A DNA stretch of 52,944 bases, taken from assembly GCA_016845525.1 (NCBI GenBank), contig JAERSQ010000171.1:1-52944 (forward strand). Direction: 5' to 3'. The translations under genes and the position numbers were made by a program. The notes beneath the pieces are model-generated. The model saw only the letters and a list, made by a program, of their open reading frames with translations, was not told where the DNA came from and did no database searches. This DNA is from Pseudomonadota bacterium. Lineage in GTDB: Bacteria > Pseudomonadota > Gammaproteobacteria > Arenicellales > UBA868. Shown in pieces: positions 19,113 through 31,614 of this stretch; the first letter of the stretch is position 1, and every line of letters begins with the position of its first letter.

Positions 19113-19741
19113 GCCAAAAGGATCCGTCGCATCTTGCCGGGGTGGATGAGGCCGGCCGTGGACCCCTCGCGGGTCCCGTCGTCGCGGCCGCGGTCATCCT
19201 GGGACCGGATTTCCAATATGAGAGTATCAAGGACTCGAAGAGACTTTCGGCACGCAATCGTGAAAAGGCGAGCCGCGCTATCCGCGAGGACGCGCTCGCC
19301 TGGTCTATAGGCGCCGCAAGTCCGTTCGAGATTGACCGGTGGAATATCCACCAGGCTACGCTTGTTGCCATGCGCCGTGCCGTCCTTGGGCTTCGGCGCG
19401 CGCCGGGGTTTGTTGTCGTTGACGGCAGTTTTACGCCGCAATTACCCTGGCCGGGCGCCGCGCAACCCCGTGCTGACGCCACTGAAAGGCCGGTGTCAGC
19501 GGCCTCTATCCTGGCCAAAGTGTTCCGTGATCGATATATGGTGGATTTGGATGAGAAGTACCCCGAATATGGTTTTCGTCACCACAAAGGGTATCCTACT
19601 CCTGTGCATCTACACGCCCTCGAACGCTGCGGCCCATGCGCCGAGCATCGGTTTTCCTTCCGTCCTGTGAGGAATGCTTCCCTATCAAAGGGTGGCCCGC
19701 AGTCGAGTTCGGGGATCGGATCGGCGGCGCAACCGTCATGA
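19109..19741 (+). CDS. rnhB: Ribonuclease HII
   Basis: RNase HII cuts the RNA strand of RNA-DNA hybrids and removes single misincorporated ribonucleotides. The catalytic block AGVDEAGRGPLAGPVVAAAV near residues 9-28 carries the Asp-Glu pair, followed by DSKRLSARNREK, VVVDGSFTPQLP and the DRYMVDLDEKYPEYGFRHHKGYPT region. The 210-residue product is about 12 longer than E. coli, with a Ser/Gly-rich C-terminal tail. Both ends overlap neighbours by 4 bp (lpxB and dnaE), pointing to a translationally coupled lpxB-rnhB-dnaE run. Confidence 0.95.
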   Translation: MSQKDPSHLAGVDEAGRGPLAGPVVAAAVILGPDFQYESIKDSKRLSARNREKASRAIREDALAWSIGAASPFEIDRWNIHQATLVAMRRAVLGLRRAPGFVVVDGSFTPQLPWPGAAQPRADATERPVSAASILAKVFRDRYMVDLDEKYPEYGFRHHKGYPTPVHLHALERCGPCAEHRFSFRPVRNASLSKGGPQSSSGIGSAAQPS

Positions 19742-22700
19742 CAACGCCTTTCGTTCATCTGAACGTCCATACGGAGTACTCCCTGGTGGACGGGATCGCC
19801 CGGATCGGGGAACTGGCGGAGGCGGCGGGACAGGCGGGCATGCCCGCAGTGGCCATGACCGATGTCTCGAACGTTTACGCCGCAATCAAGTTCTATCGAG
19901 CGTGCCTAGCTGCAGGGATCAAGCCGTTATTTGGTGTTCATCTTGAGGTCGGTGAAAAGGGCTCCGGCATACCGGCAGGTCAAATTGGTCTGCTATGCCG
20001 AAATAACCAGAGCTTCCAGGCCCTGAGTCACCTTTTAACCGATATCTACACCCAGCCCAGATCCGGGCACTCGTTGTCGGTCGAACGCGACCATCTGGAC
20101 GGCATTGGTAAAGGCCTCATTGGACTGTCAGGGGGAATGGATGGCGACATTGGCCGGGCTCTCATGGCAGGACACTCAAGGGAGGCAGCGGGACTGCTCA
20201 GACGCTACCAAAAAACCTTTGAAGGAAACTTCTTCATCGAGATTACCCGTACTAGCCGGCCGGGTGAAAAAGAGTATGAGGCCCGTGCTCTGGAGATGGC
20301 CGCACGCGAAAATGCGCCTCTTGTCGCGACCAACGCCGTTCGCTTCATCTCGGCGGGCGATTTCGAGGCCCACGAGATCAGGACTTGTATTCATCAGGGC
20401 CGGGTTCTGGATGACCCTCGCCGGCCCCGGGCATTTACAGCTGAGCAATATTTGCGAACGCCAGAAGAGATGGCCCGCGCTTTTTCAGATCTACCCAGTG
20501 CGGTCGAAAACACGATCGAGATTGCCCGGCGATGCAACGTATTCATCGATTTTGACACCACGCACATGCCGCAGTATGAGGCTGGCAATGACAGCAGTAC
20601 AGAGAACATATTGAAAGCCCAGGCGCAGAAGGGGTTGATTGACTATCAGCAAAAGACCTCCCTCGGAGAGCGTGAGGTATATCAGAATCGTCTTGATACT
20701 GAAATCGAGACGATCAATCGAATGGGATTTGCCGGATATTTCCTGATCGTCGCCGACTTTGTGCAATGGGCTCGAGACAACGGTGTGCCGGTGGGGCCCG
20801 GCCGGGGATCCGGTGCCGGATCCCTCGTGGCCTTTGCGCTCGGCATTACCCGCCTTGATCCGATCGCACACGGCCTTCTATTCGAACGCTTCCTCAATCC
20901 GGAGCGGGTCTCACTGCCTGACTTCGACATCGACTTCTGCATGGTGGGCCGTGATCGCGTCATTGAGTATGTCAGCGGTCGTTATGGCGCTGAAAAAGTC
21001 GCCCAGATCATCACCTACAACACGCTGGCAGCCCGGGCCGTGGTCCGCGATGTGGGACGCGTTATGGGCATGCCTTACGGATTTTGCGACACGCTGGCGA
21101 AATTGGTTCCGTTTGAAGTTGGCATGACGCTGGAGAAAGCCCTTGCGCAGGACGACGAATTGCGTCGTCGGTATCGCAACGAGGCCGAGGTAACGCAATT
21201 GATCGACAATGGGCGACGACTGGAGGGGCTGCCAAGGAACGCCGGCAAACATGCCGGTGGGCTCGTCATCGCGCCGGAGGCAATCGCCGAATTCTCGCCC
21301 CTGTACTGGGAGCCCGGAATGACCCAGGCGGTGACCCAATTTGATAAGGATGATCTGGAAGCGATCGGGCTTGTGAAGTTTGACTTCCTCGGGCTGCGTA
21401 CATTGACCGTCATTGATTGGGCGACGATCCTGGCGAATGAGACTCGCCAAAAGAAGGGCGAACCGCCGATCGATCTGGAGGCGTTAACGCCCGATGATTC
21501 AAAAGTCTATCGACTGATCTGCACCGGAAAGACAACGGCGTTATTCCAATTGGAATCACGGGGAATGCAGGAACTGATTCAACGTCTTCAGCCTGATCAG
21601 TTTGAGGAGCTGGTCGCCCTGGTCGCCCTGTTCCGACCAGGTCCTCTACAGTCCGGGATGGTGGATGACTTCATTAATCGAAAACATGGCCGCGAACCGG
21701 TCGTGTACCTGCACGACCGAATCCAGTCGGTGCTGGAACCCACCTACGGGGTAATTCTCTATCAGGAGCAGGTAATGGAGATTGCCCGGGAGCTGTCCGG
21801 TTTCAGCCTGGGATCAGCGGATCTGCTTCGACGGGCGATGGGGAAGAAAAAGCCCGAGGAAATGGAGCGTCAGCGCGAGATCTTCATCGACGGCGCAACC
21901 GAACGCGGCATCGCGCAGGGGAGCGCGGCCCATATTTTCAGCCTTATCGAGAAGTTTGCCGGTTATGGGTTTAACAAATCCCACTCCGCAGCATATGCAT
22001 TATTAAGTTATCAGACAGCCTGGTTGAAAACGTATTACCCGGCTGAGTTTATGTCTGCGGCGCTGTCCGCGGACATGGAGCATACCGACAAAGTGGTCAT
22101 CCTGGTCCGAGAGGCGAAGTCGATGGGCCTCGATATCGCTCCTCCCGACATTAATCGCGGCGAACTGAAATTCTCCGTGGCTGAGGACGGTTCTATCGTG
22201 TACGGACTGGGCGCGATTAAGGGGGTTGGAGAGAAAGCGCTTGAAGACATCCTCAGTGAGCGAGCCCAGAACGGTGCATACCGGGATCTGTTATCGCTTT
22301 GTCGGCGCATCGACTCTCAAAAAGTAAACAAAAAGACACTCGAAGCGTTGATTCGATCCGGCGCGCTGGATTCTCTGGGTGTGGAGCGTTCTCATCTGGA
22401 CTACCAGCTGCCTCAGGCGCTCGATGCAGCAGGACAACAGAGCAGCAATGCTTCATCAGGACAGAACGACATGTTTGGAATGCCGTCCGTCGACGAGGTC
22501 GTGCTCGCAGCGCCGCCCGGACACGCCTGGTCGCCGCGTAGGCGGCTTGAGATGGAGCGCGCCAGCCTCGGGTTTTATCTGACGAGCCATCCGATTGAGC
22601 ACCACAGAACCGAGCTGCGGGCAATAGGGGCGGTCCCGATTGCACAGACGGCGCATCATTCAGAAAAAACCGCAACGCTTGCCGGCTTGGTTCAGGAGGT

Positions 22701-23220
22701 CAGGACATTCCAGAATCGCAAGGGCGAAACGGCTGCATTCTTCAGGCTGGATGACGGCTCTGGTTATGCTGATGTCAGCGTTTCCCCGGGTCTTTTCTCA
22801 GAAGCCAGGAGCACGTTGAGTGCAAAGGGGCTCGTGCTAGTCAGGGGCACCACCGGGACTGACGACCGATCGGGTCTTCTCGCACTGAAAGCCGACGGGA
22901 TGTGGGCTTTGGAAGTATTCCGTACGGAGCGCCTGTCCGAACTTCGAATCACACTTCCCGAGGTTCTCGATGCGGGAACAGCCGCTGATGAGCTGAAGTC
23001 ACTCCTTCGTCCCTTTACCCCCGGGGCAACGAGCGTGACGGTTAACTACAAGAACCCTGACGGGGACAGCCTGTCGATCAGATTGGGAGAACAATGGCGG
23101 TTACGGCCGGAGCCCGAATTATTCGATAGCCTGATCAACTTCGCGGGTGAATCCGCAATCAAGTATGAATTTGGCAAAATAGACAAACGTGTGCACGCTG
23201 GCGGCAGTAAAGCCGCCTGA
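19738..23220 (+). CDS. dnaE: DNA polymerase III alpha subunit
   Basis: DnaE is the polymerizing subunit of the replicative polymerase. I chose ATG 19738, which overlaps the rnhB stop (ATGA) and gives 1160 residues, exactly the E. coli length; the frame stays open 34 codons further upstream, but that would lie inside rnhB. Domains: PHP (FVHLNVHTEYSLVDG, about 5-280), polymerase core with GPGRGSGAGSLVAFALGIT and LPDFDIDFCM (catalytic Asp395 and Asp397), YGVILYQEQVMEIAREL, a helix-hairpin-helix, and a C-terminal OB fold (TATLAGLVQEVRTFQNRKG). accA follows after 39 bp. Identification is firm. Confidence 0.98.
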   Translation: MTTPFVHLNVHTEYSLVDGIARIGELAEAAGQAGMPAVAMTDVSNVYAAIKFYRACLAAGIKPLFGVHLEVGEKGSGIPAGQIGLLCRNNQSFQALSHLLTDIYTQPRSGHSLSVERDHLDGIGKGLIGLSGGMDGDIGRALMAGHSREAAGLLRRYQKTFEGNFFIEITRTSRPGEKEYEARALEMAARENAPLVATNAVRFISAGDFEAHEIRTCIHQGRVLDDPRRPRAFTAEQYLRTPEEMARAFSDLPSAVENTIEIARRCNVFIDFDTTHMPQYEAGNDSSTENILKAQAQKGLIDYQQKTSLGEREVYQNRLDTEIETINRMGFAGYFLIVADFVQWARDNGVPVGPGRGSGAGSLVAFALGITRLDPIAHGLLFERFLNPERVSLPDFDIDFCMVGRDRVIEYVSGRYGAEKVAQIITYNTLAARAVVRDVGRVMGMPYGFCDTLAKLVPFEVGMTLEKALAQDDELRRRYRNEAEVTQLIDNGRRLEGLPRNAGKHAGGLVIAPEAIAEFSPLYWEPGMTQAVTQFDKDDLEAIGLVKFDFLGLRTLTVIDWATILANETRQKKGEPPIDLEALTPDDSKVYRLICTGKTTALFQLESRGMQELIQRLQPDQFEELVALVALFRPGPLQSGMVDDFINRKHGREPVVYLHDRIQSVLEPTYGVILYQEQVMEIARELSGFSLGSADLLRRAMGKKKPEEMERQREIFIDGATERGIAQGSAAHIFSLIEKFAGYGFNKSHSAAYALLSYQTAWLKTYYPAEFMSAALSADMEHTDKVVILVREAKSMGLDIAPPDINRGELKFSVAEDGSIVYGLGAIKGVGEKALEDILSERAQNGAYRDLLSLCRRIDSQKVNKKTLEALIRSGALDSLGVERSHLDYQLPQALDAAGQQSSNASSGQNDMFGMPSVDEVVLAAPPGHAWSPRRRLEMERASLGFYLTSHPIEHHRTELRAIGAVPIAQTAHHSEKTATLAGLVQEVRTFQNRKGETAAFFRLDDGSGYADVSVSPGLFSEARSTLSAKGLVLVRGTTGTDDRSGLLALKADGMWALEVFRTERLSELRITLPEVLDAGTAADELKSLLRPFTPGATSVTVNYKNPDGDSLSIRLGEQWRLRPEPELFDSLINFAGESAIKYEFGKIDKRVHAGGSKAA

Positions 23221-23259
23221 TCGCCTGTCCTTTGATTTGCCGGAGTAAAATAGCCCGGA

Positions 23260-24219
23260 ATGAGTAGTTCACTAGATTTTGAACAGCCTATCGTCGAGCT
23301 CGAGGCCAAGATAGACGAGTTAAGGCGTGTCGACGTGGACGGGGAACTTGACCTCCATCGCGAAATTGAGCGGCTGGAAACCAAGAGTCGCAAGTTGACC
23401 CGCGAAATCTTTGCCTCCCTGGATGCCTGGCAGATCACTCAGCTGGCGCGGCACCCGCAACGCCCGCATACGCTTGACTATATCTCGCGGATCTTTTCAC
23501 ATTTTCAGGAGCTGTCGGGGGACCGGATGTACGCTGATGATCCCGCTATTGTCGGCGGGCTCGCGCGGTTTGGTGGTCAGGGTGTGATGGTGGTGGGGCA
23601 TCAGAAAGGTCGAGACACTAAAGAAAAAGTGCGAAGAAATTTCGGGATGCCCAGTCCCGAAGGCTATCGCAAAGCACAGCGCTTGATGCGAATGGCCGAA
23701 CGGTTTCGCCTGCCGGTCATCACCCTGATTGATACCCCTGGCGCTTACCCCGGTATCGGCGCCGAAGAGCGCGGTCAGAGCGAGGCAATCGCTCAGAGCA
23801 TCGCATTGATGGCGGGGCTTAAAGTGCCCATTATCTCGGCAGTTATCGGAGAAGGGGGTTCGGGCGGTGCTCTCGCGATCGGGGTGTGCGACCGTTTGGT
23901 GATGTTGCAGTATGCGACTTATTCGGTCATCAGCCCGGAAGGCTGTGCGTCCATTCTTTGGAAGAGTGCCGATAAAGCCCAGACAGCTGCGACTGCCATG
24001 AAAATTACCTCGGAGAGTCTGAAGCAGACCGGGCTTGTCGACGAAGTGGTATCAGAGCCGCTCGGAGGCGCGCATCGCGATCCCGATCAAACCGCTGATC
24101 AACTCCGGGTCGTGATTCGAGAACAACTGCACGCGTTGGACTCCCTGGCGACCGAGGAGTTGTTGCGCGAGCGTGACAAGAGGTTACGCTCATTTGGACG
24201 ATTCAAAGACGAGTCCTGA
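23260..24219 (+). CDS. accA: Acetyl-CoA carboxylase carboxyltransferase subunit alpha
   Basis: AccA and AccD form the carboxyltransferase that makes malonyl-CoA for fatty acid synthesis. The 319-residue protein matches E. coli AccA (319). Motifs: [69 protein letters not shown] and [16 protein letters not shown], which lines the CoA and biotin sites. It follows dnaE as in E. coli, and its last 47 bases may overlap the start of tilS. Identification is firm. Confidence 0.97.
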   Translation: MSSSLDFEQPIVELEAKIDELRRVDVDGELDLHREIERLETKSRKLTREIFASLDAWQITQLARHPQRPHTLDYISRIFSHFQELSGDRMYADDPAIVGGLARFGGQGVMVVGHQKGRDTKEKVRRNFGMPSPEGYRKAQRLMRMAERFRLPVITLIDTPGAYPGIGAEERGQSEAIAQSIALMAGLKVPIISAVIGEGGSGGALAIGVCDRLVMLQYATYSVISPEGCASILWKSADKAQTAATAMKITSESLKQTGLVDEVVSEPLGGAHRDPDQTADQLRVVIREQLHALDSLATEELLRERDKRLRSFGRFKDES

Positions 24220-25627
24220 GCCGCCTGAGGAACTGGATTCCCTGCAAAGGGTGGTCTGGGGTGTGCTCGAGCCACACAAGCATAACGCGATTAACGTCGC
24301 ATTCAGCGGCGGCATTGATTCCACGGCATTACTGTCGCTGGTGGTCTCGCTGCGCACCCATCTCGGGTTGCGGATCCGAGCCTTGCATGTCAACCATGAC
24401 TGGACCCCAGATTCAGATACCTGGGAGGCTCACTGCAGCCAATTTTGTAGCGACCTGTCGGTGCCTTTCGAGTCCTATAAGTTCTCGTCCGAGGAACATT
24501 GTGCGCGGACGCAAGGCAGGTCCAGCGGGAAGTCGGGTGAGGCCCGGGCTCGGGAACTGCGATATCAATGGTTCGCGCGGATGATTCAGTCCGAAGGTCT
24601 ACTGGTGACGGGCCACCACCTAGACGACCAGGGTGAAACACTGTTCTTTCGATTAATGCGGGGCGCATCTGTACGGGGCCTGGGCGCCATACGGCCGTTT
24701 CAGCGCATGTATGGCCTAAAGGTAGTGCGGCCCCTTCTGGATGTACCGAAGGAGCGTCTAGCAGACTGGGTAACCGAACGTGGCCTGCCCACCATTTGTG
24801 ACCCCTCTAACTCGGACGAGGCATACGATCGGAATCTGCTGCGCCGACAGATCTTCCCGGTCCTTCAGTCTCGTTGGCCCAGCGCCGCGCAGACGCTTGC
24901 CAGGAGTGCAAGCCACTTTCAGGAAGCGCAGGCGCTGATGGAGGATGTCGCCGCGGACGATTTGGCGCATTGCACACTCCAGCGCCGCCAGAATGTGCTC
25001 TGGGATCTCGGCGCCGTCTCGCGGGACGCGCTTTTACAGCTTAGTCTTCCTCGAGTGCTTAACATGCTGAGGTTCTGGGTTGATTCAAATGATCTTCAAA
25101 TTCCCTCAGAAAGAGCGCTCCGGGAACTGGTCCGGCAGCTCGAATCGGGAGGTCAACAGTCCTGCCCAAAGCTGACGGTGGGTGCGGCAGAGTTCCGTTG
25201 TTACCGTGACGGGTTGTTTTTAATTCCGGGTGCGCTGGAAGATCGTCCCGCTCCGCGAGAGGCTCAATTGTGGCAGGGGGCCGCCGTAGAGGTCCGAGGG
25301 CCCGACATTGCCCTTCGCGCCACGTCGGCGGGCACAGCCGGCGTGAGGGCCTCCCTTTTTGAAGCAGGAACGGTGGAGCTGCGCTGGGGCAGGGGAGCCC
25401 AAACGGTGCAGCCACAGGGGCGCGGTCCTCACCGGCGTTCGCTACGAAAACTCCTCCAGGAGACCGGCGTCCCACCCTGGGAGCGTGAGCGGATTCCACT
25501 GATTTTCATCGATGGACGATTTGCGGCGATGCCGCGGATCGTCGTCGATGAATTTTGTAGCACGGGCCCTTCAGAAGCGGGCATTGAGATCCTTCTCGAT
25601 GACCTGAGAGAGAAGAGGTGGAAGTAA
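24173..25627 (+). CDS. tilS: tRNA(Ile)-lysidine synthase TilS
   Basis: TilS adds lysine to C34 of the tRNA-Ile that reads AUA, using ATP. The N-terminal PP-loop ATPase has [15 protein letters not shown] (SGGIDS at 45-50) and [20 protein letters not shown], followed by the TilS linker and a C-terminal domain ending near the stop. At 484 residues it is longer than E. coli TilS (432). The start is uncertain: GTG 24173 lies 47 bp inside accA without a good ribosome binding site, while TTG 24194 has AGAGG about 10 bp upstream and would shorten the protein by 7 residues. The accA-tilS-pyrG order fits pseudomonads. Confidence 0.93.
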   Translation: MTRGYAHLDDSKTSPEPPEELDSLQRVVWGVLEPHKHNAINVAFSGGIDSTALLSLVVSLRTHLGLRIRALHVNHDWTPDSDTWEAHCSQFCSDLSVPFESYKFSSEEHCARTQGRSSGKSGEARARELRYQWFARMIQSEGLLVTGHHLDDQGETLFFRLMRGASVRGLGAIRPFQRMYGLKVVRPLLDVPKERLADWVTERGLPTICDPSNSDEAYDRNLLRRQIFPVLQSRWPSAAQTLARSASHFQEAQALMEDVAADDLAHCTLQRRQNVLWDLGAVSRDALLQLSLPRVLNMLRFWVDSNDLQIPSERALRELVRQLESGGQQSCPKLTVGAAEFRCYRDGLFLIPGALEDRPAPREAQLWQGAAVEVRGPDIALRATSAGTAGVRASLFEAGTVELRWGRGAQTVQPQGRGPHRRSLRKLLQETGVPPWERERIPLIFIDGRFAAMPRIVVDEFCSTGPSEAGIEILLDDLREKRWK

Positions 25628-25636
25628 GTCGGTCCG

Positions 25637-25665
25637 TTGTATCAAAAAGGCTCGTCTGTTATCCT
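25637..25665 (+). promoter_or_regulatory. Possible sigma-70 promoter of pyrG-kdsA-eno-ftsB
   Basis: TTGTAT (25637-25642) and TATCCT (25660-25665) are spaced by exactly 17 bp in the 130-bp gap between tilS and pyrG, the longest gap in this part of the run. Box scores are modest (three and four of six). A promoter here is plausible because pyrG often has its own, but this is inferred from sequence alone. Confidence 0.35.
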
Positions 25666-25690
25666 AACTGTCCGTCGGGTGTCGCTGGCG

Positions 25691-25714
25691 GGGAACAGCC
25701 TTGGCTGATTTCCC
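25691..25714 (+). promoter_or_regulatory. Hairpin in the pyrG leader
   Basis: GGGAA (25691-25695) pairs with TTCCC (25710-25714) and CAGC (25696-25699) with GCTG (25704-25707), with a CTTG loop and a two-base bulge on the 3' side. No U run follows, so it is not a simple terminator. It lies 43 nt before the pyrG ATG. Any regulatory role is unknown. Confidence 0.3.
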
Positions 25715-25751
25715 GGGATCCCTCGCCCGTTCAGATCAATTCCGATTATAG

Positions 25752-28261
<2,510 letters not shown>

Positions 28262-28273
28262 CAACACCACACG

Positions 28274-29581
28274 ATGAAGCAGCCGTCCTCCTTAGCTATT
28301 TCCCGAGTCCACGCCAGAGAAATCCTCGATTCCCGGGGATTTCCGACCCTCGAAGCAGAAGTGACCCTGGAAGGGGGCGCAGTGGGTCGCGCAGCGGTGC
28401 CCTCTGGGGCATCCACTGGAAAGCGTGAGGCCCTGGAACTGAGAGATGGAGATCCTGACCGGTTCAATGGCAAAGGTGTCACCATAGCAGTGGACAACGT
28501 CAATGGTGAGATCCATCAGTGCCTGGCAGGACGCGACGCTGCGGATCAACGCCAGGTCGATGAACAGTTAATAGCATTGGACGGATCTCCCAACAAGGAG
28601 CGTCTCGGAGCTAATGCCATGCTTGCCGCCTCGCTTGCGACTGCCAAGGCTGCGGCAAACGGGCTCGACCAACACTTATACGACCACATTGGAGGGCTTC
28701 ACGACAATTCCGGTCCGACGCGTCTTCCTGTGCCTCAGATGAACATCCTGAATGGCGGGGCACACGCGGACAACAATATCGACTTTCAGGAGTTTATGGT
28801 TCTTCCTGCTGGGGCGGTCTCGTTCCGGGAGGCTCTTCGCTGCGGAGTCGAAATCTTTCACCAGTTACGCTCAGAGTTGGTTTCACAAGGTCTGCAGACC
28901 GCAGTGGGGGACGAGGGCGGATTCGCCCCGGACTTCTCCTCCAATGAAGCGGGTCTCCAGGCTGTTATGCAGGCAGTGGCGCAGTCGGGCTATACGATCT
29001 CCCAAGACGTACTCTTGGGTCTTGATCTTGCCAGTTCTGAATTCTTTGAAGAAAGCCGCTATCTACTTCGATCAGAGAATCAAAGTTACGACACATCTGA
29101 GTTCATTGCTTTTATTTGCGATCTGACGGACCGAATTCCTATCATTTCCCTGGAGGATCCATTGGACGAGGAGGACTGGGATGGATGGGTAACCCTGACA
29201 CAGAAGATTGGTCAAAAAGTGCAACTGACCGGCGATGACCTTTTCGTTACTAACCCAGGCATTCTCGAAAAAGGCGTCGACCTGAAAGCGGCAAACTCGA
29301 TTCTGATTAAAGTTAACCAGATTGGGACCTTGAGTGAGACGCTGGATGCTGTTCGCCTTGCACAGTCAAACGGTTATGCGGTCACAGTTTCGCATAGGTC
29401 CGGGGAAACTGAAGATACCACCATCGCGGACCTCGCTGTCGGCGTGGGGGCCGACCAGATTAAGACCGGTTCTTTATGCAGATCAGAGAGAACCGCGAAA
29501 TATAACCGCCTGCTGCGTATTGAAGAAACGCTGGGTGACGGCGCCACCTACGCCGGCAGGAACGCCTTTCGGCAACTGTAA
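28274..29581 (+). CDS. eno: Enolase (phosphopyruvate hydratase)
   Basis: Enolase converts 2-phosphoglycerate to PEP in glycolysis and is often part of the RNA degradosome. The 435-residue protein has [73 protein letters not shown], the metal ligand regions [14 protein letters not shown] and [14 protein letters not shown], catalytic Lys in [14 protein letters not shown], and [18 protein letters not shown]. All active site blocks are intact. It supplies PEP used by the neighbouring KdsA. Identification is firm. Confidence 0.98.
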   Translation: MKQPSSLAISRVHAREILDSRGFPTLEAEVTLEGGAVGRAAVPSGASTGKREALELRDGDPDRFNGKGVTIAVDNVNGEIHQCLAGRDAADQRQVDEQLIALDGSPNKERLGANAMLAASLATAKAAANGLDQHLYDHIGGLHDNSGPTRLPVPQMNILNGGAHADNNIDFQEFMVLPAGAVSFREALRCGVEIFHQLRSELVSQGLQTAVGDEGGFAPDFSSNEAGLQAVMQAVAQSGYTISQDVLLGLDLASSEFFEESRYLLRSENQSYDTSEFIAFICDLTDRIPIISLEDPLDEEDWDGWVTLTQKIGQKVQLTGDDLFVTNPGILEKGVDLKAANSILIKVNQIGTLSETLDAVRLAQSNGYAVTVSHRSGETEDTTIADLAVGVGADQIKTGSLCRSERTAKYNRLLRIEETLGDGATYAGRNAFRQL

Positions 29582-29609
29582 GCGTTTGGGACACTTTTGA
29601 GGCTTGCCG

Positions 29610-29921
29610 TTGCCCTACCTAAGGACGCTAATCTTCTGCCTGATCGGACTCGTCCTCGTCTTGCAATATGCGCTATGGTTCGGCAAAAGTAACGTCGTAG
29701 ACCTCATTCATTTACGTCGCTCCGTGAGTGAACTTGAGAAAGAAAACCTGTCTTTGCGTGAGCGCAACAATCGGCTTCACGCTGATGTCAATGAAATCAA
29801 GAACCGTGTTGAGGCGATCGAGGCGCGCGCACGCGAGCAACTTGGGCTGATTATGCCCGGTGAGACCTACTACCAAGTCGTGCCGGCAGAGGACAGTACG
29901 ACGCCACGCGAGCCAGATTAA
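29610..29921 (+). CDS. ftsB: Cell division protein FtsB
   Basis: FtsB forms a complex with FtsQ and FtsL at the division septum. One N-terminal transmembrane segment (about residues 4-20) is followed by LQYALWFGKSNVVDL, very similar to the FtsB consensus, and a leucine-zipper coiled coil (about 30-70), then LGLIMPGETYYQVVP, the conserved C-terminal block. I chose TTG 29610, 7 bp after TGAGG (29598-29602); TTG 29604 is too close to it. This gives 103 residues, as in E. coli. It follows eno, as usual, but ispD and ispF, which commonly come next, are absent. It converges on ygfZ. Confidence 0.93.
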   Translation: MPYLRTLIFCLIGLVLVLQYALWFGKSNVVDLIHLRRSVSELEKENLSLRERNNRLHADVNEIKNRVEAIEARAREQLGLIMPGETYYQVVPAEDSTTPREPD

Positions 29922-29924
29922 CGC

Positions 29925-30791
29925 TTAGCTTAAATTATCCAGCGGAATCGGGTAGGGAACAGGACAGATTGATAAAGGCGCCTCCTCCCAGAGAAGTTCC
30001 CCGGAATTCGAATTCATTATCGCTGTAACGGGGACAGATGCCAAAAGCTGTATCTGCCCGGGAGTCCGGGTTGCTCCGGCACTGACGACTACGCCGTTGC
30101 GCCCGGACGCGCCACTAGTGCAGAGCACGGCGCTGCCTGGGTCAGGGTGTCGCGTTTGCTCCGCTACCGCCCGGATCATCCGCTGCTTGGGCTTGCCCCG
30201 GTAGCGGACCCGGGCAACAACCTCCTGACCCGGGTAGCAGCCTTTTTGAAAGCTCACGCCGCCCACCAGATCCAGATTGACGGACTGCGGGATAAACATC
30301 TCCGAAAGCGGCGCCCTGATCACAGGGACACCTAACTCTATGCAGAGTTGCTGGAAAGATAGCCCTTCGGGGAGGGCGTCTACAGGGGTCGCTTCGGCAG
30401 TCGAGACATTGAGAAAATCCTGAATATGGAATAGGGCGTCAGCGTTACTGGTGGCCGGGTCTGCGTCCGGTCTTTTGTCCCTAAAGGCAAGACATCGCTC
30501 CGCGAGTCGCTCGAACGTGACGTCCGCACGCATGACGTACATCCGGAGGCGGGCAATGACCGCCTCAGACACGGAGTCGTGGGTCAGCAATAAGAATTCA
30601 CCCTGGGCTCGACAGACGAAGAACACGGCCAATAGGCGGCCTTTTGGAGAACAATATCCCGAGAGCGCCCAACCGCCTTCGGGGACCGCGGTGACATCAC
30701 TGGTGAACTGACTCTGGAGAAACGATTCAGCATCATCGCCAACACAACGGAACACGTGGAAATCAGGGGCAGAGATTAAGGCTTTAGTCAT
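29925..30791 (-). CDS. ygfZ: tRNA-modifying/Fe-S assembly protein YgfZ (folate-binding)
   Basis: YgfZ is a GcvT-like folate-binding protein needed for the function of several Fe-S enzymes such as MiaB. The family signature K-G-C-Y-x-G-Q-E is seen as KGCYPGQEVVARV, followed by RYRGKPKQRM. The N-terminal part has FRCVGDDAESFLQSQFTSDV, typical of the start. At 288 residues it is somewhat shorter than E. coli YgfZ (326). It is transcribed away from the sdh cluster; in pseudomonads ygfZ is close to sdhE and nadB, so the sdh genes appear inserted between them. The family call is firm. Confidence 0.92.
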   Translation of the reverse strand: MTKALISAPDFHVFRCVGDDAESFLQSQFTSDVTAVPEGGWALSGYCSPKGRLLAVFFVCRAQGEFLLLTHDSVSEAVIARLRMYVMRADVTFERLAERCLAFRDKRPDADPATSNADALFHIQDFLNVSTAEATPVDALPEGLSFQQLCIELGVPVIRAPLSEMFIPQSVNLDLVGGVSFQKGCYPGQEVVARVRYRGKPKQRMIRAVAEQTRHPDPGSAVLCTSGASGRNGVVVSAGATRTPGQIQLLASVPVTAIMNSNSGELLWEEAPLSICPVPYPIPLDNLS

Positions 30792-30909
30792 AGCGCGTTA
30801 TGGGCGATTAAGGAAAAGAGCGGATATACCCCTCCAATGCTGACGGGGCGTTCACTGAGGCGTGCGATATTACGCCCACAAAAGTCGATCTTGCAAACAG
30901 GAATGGGTC

Positions 30910-31170
30910 TTGAAAACAAACAAAAAGGCCCTCAAAATCAGGGTTGTTGCAATGCACAAAAAAAAGGTAAAGCTAGGAAGTGCCGTAGCCGCTAAACCGG
31001 CTGGCGCACAGTCGGCGCCGCTACCCGCTGTCAGCCGGAAGGTGGGGGAGGGCGAGGCAGACAAAGCCAGTCGCTCGGAGGATTCTGCCGCTGGGGATTC
31101 AGCCTCCCCCCGGCCCGATCCTACCCGCTACGGCGATTGGGAGCGAAACGGCCGCTGCATCGATTTTTAG
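30910..31170 (+). CDS. SDHAF4-type succinate dehydrogenase assembly factor (DUF1674)
   Basis: This small protein ends in DPTRYGDWERNGRCIDF, the diagnostic C-terminal motif of the DUF1674/SDHAF4 family. In mitochondria SDHAF4 binds flavinylated SdhA and assists its pairing with SdhB. The rest is low-complexity, rich in Lys at the start and Ala/Ser/Gly/Pro in the middle, as in other members. The start is uncertain: TTG 30910 has AGGAA (30899-30903) 6 bp upstream and gives 86 residues; ATG 30952 would give 72. It is first in the run before sdhC, 38 bp upstream, so context agrees with a role in SDH assembly. I do not assign a gene symbol because bacterial naming is not settled. Confidence 0.85.
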   Translation: MKTNKKALKIRVVAMHKKKVKLGSAVAAKPAGAQSAPLPAVSRKVGEGEADKASRSEDSAAGDSASPRPDPTRYGDWERNGRCIDF

Positions 31171-31208
31171 CGGAACCATTTTCCCAACATCCGAGGTATT
31201 AGTCCCGA

Positions 31209-31589
31209 ATGTCGAATCCCCGCGCCCGACCGATATCGCCGCATTTGCAGATCTACCGCCCGCAGTTGACGAGCGTGCTATCCATAATGCACCGGCTCAC
31301 TGGCCTTTTGTTGTCGGGCGCATCTGTCGTATTGTCGTTGTGGCTGGTCAGCCTAGCATTGGGTGAGCCCACGTATTCCCTGTTTGCCGGGTTGTGGGAC
31401 AGCTGGGCCGCAACAGCTCTTATGGCTGCGGTCGTTTTCTGCGTCTACTTCCACCTGTTAAACGGTGTTCGGCATCTGGCCTGGGACCGGGGATTTGGTT
31501 TTGACCTACCGACTGTTTACGCGAGTGGTTGGACGGTTGTCGTAGTGGCGCTCGCGCTCTCGGCATTAACCCTCTCGTTGCTGGCTTAG
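31209..31589 (+). CDS. sdhC: Succinate dehydrogenase cytochrome b556 subunit
   Basis: SdhC is a membrane anchor that binds heme b and ubiquinone in complex II. The 126-residue protein has RPISPHLQIYRPQLTSVLSI followed by HRLTGLLL, the family signature, and three transmembrane helices. The heme ligand His is in YFHLLNGVRHLAWDRG. The ATG has only a weak upstream purine stretch. It lies after the SDHAF4-like gene and before sdhD (25 bp). The RP-SPHLQIYR start resembles alphaproteobacterial and mitochondrial forms as well as bacterial ones in general. Confidence 0.95.
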   Translation: MSNPRARPISPHLQIYRPQLTSVLSIMHRLTGLLLSGASVVLSLWLVSLALGEPTYSLFAGLWDSWAATALMAAVVFCVYFHLLNGVRHLAWDRGFGFDLPTVYASGWTVVVVALALSALTLSLLA

Positions 31590-31614
31590 AGTTGCTGTTA
31601 TCTCGGGACAACAC

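Noticed and set aside
19636-19737. 34-codon N-terminal extension of DnaE
   Set aside because: It lies inside rnhB, and ATG 19738 gives the family length and a 4-bp overlap.
23246-23251. TAAAAT before accA as a -10 box
   Set aside because: No -35 at suitable spacing; the gap to dnaE is only 39 bp.
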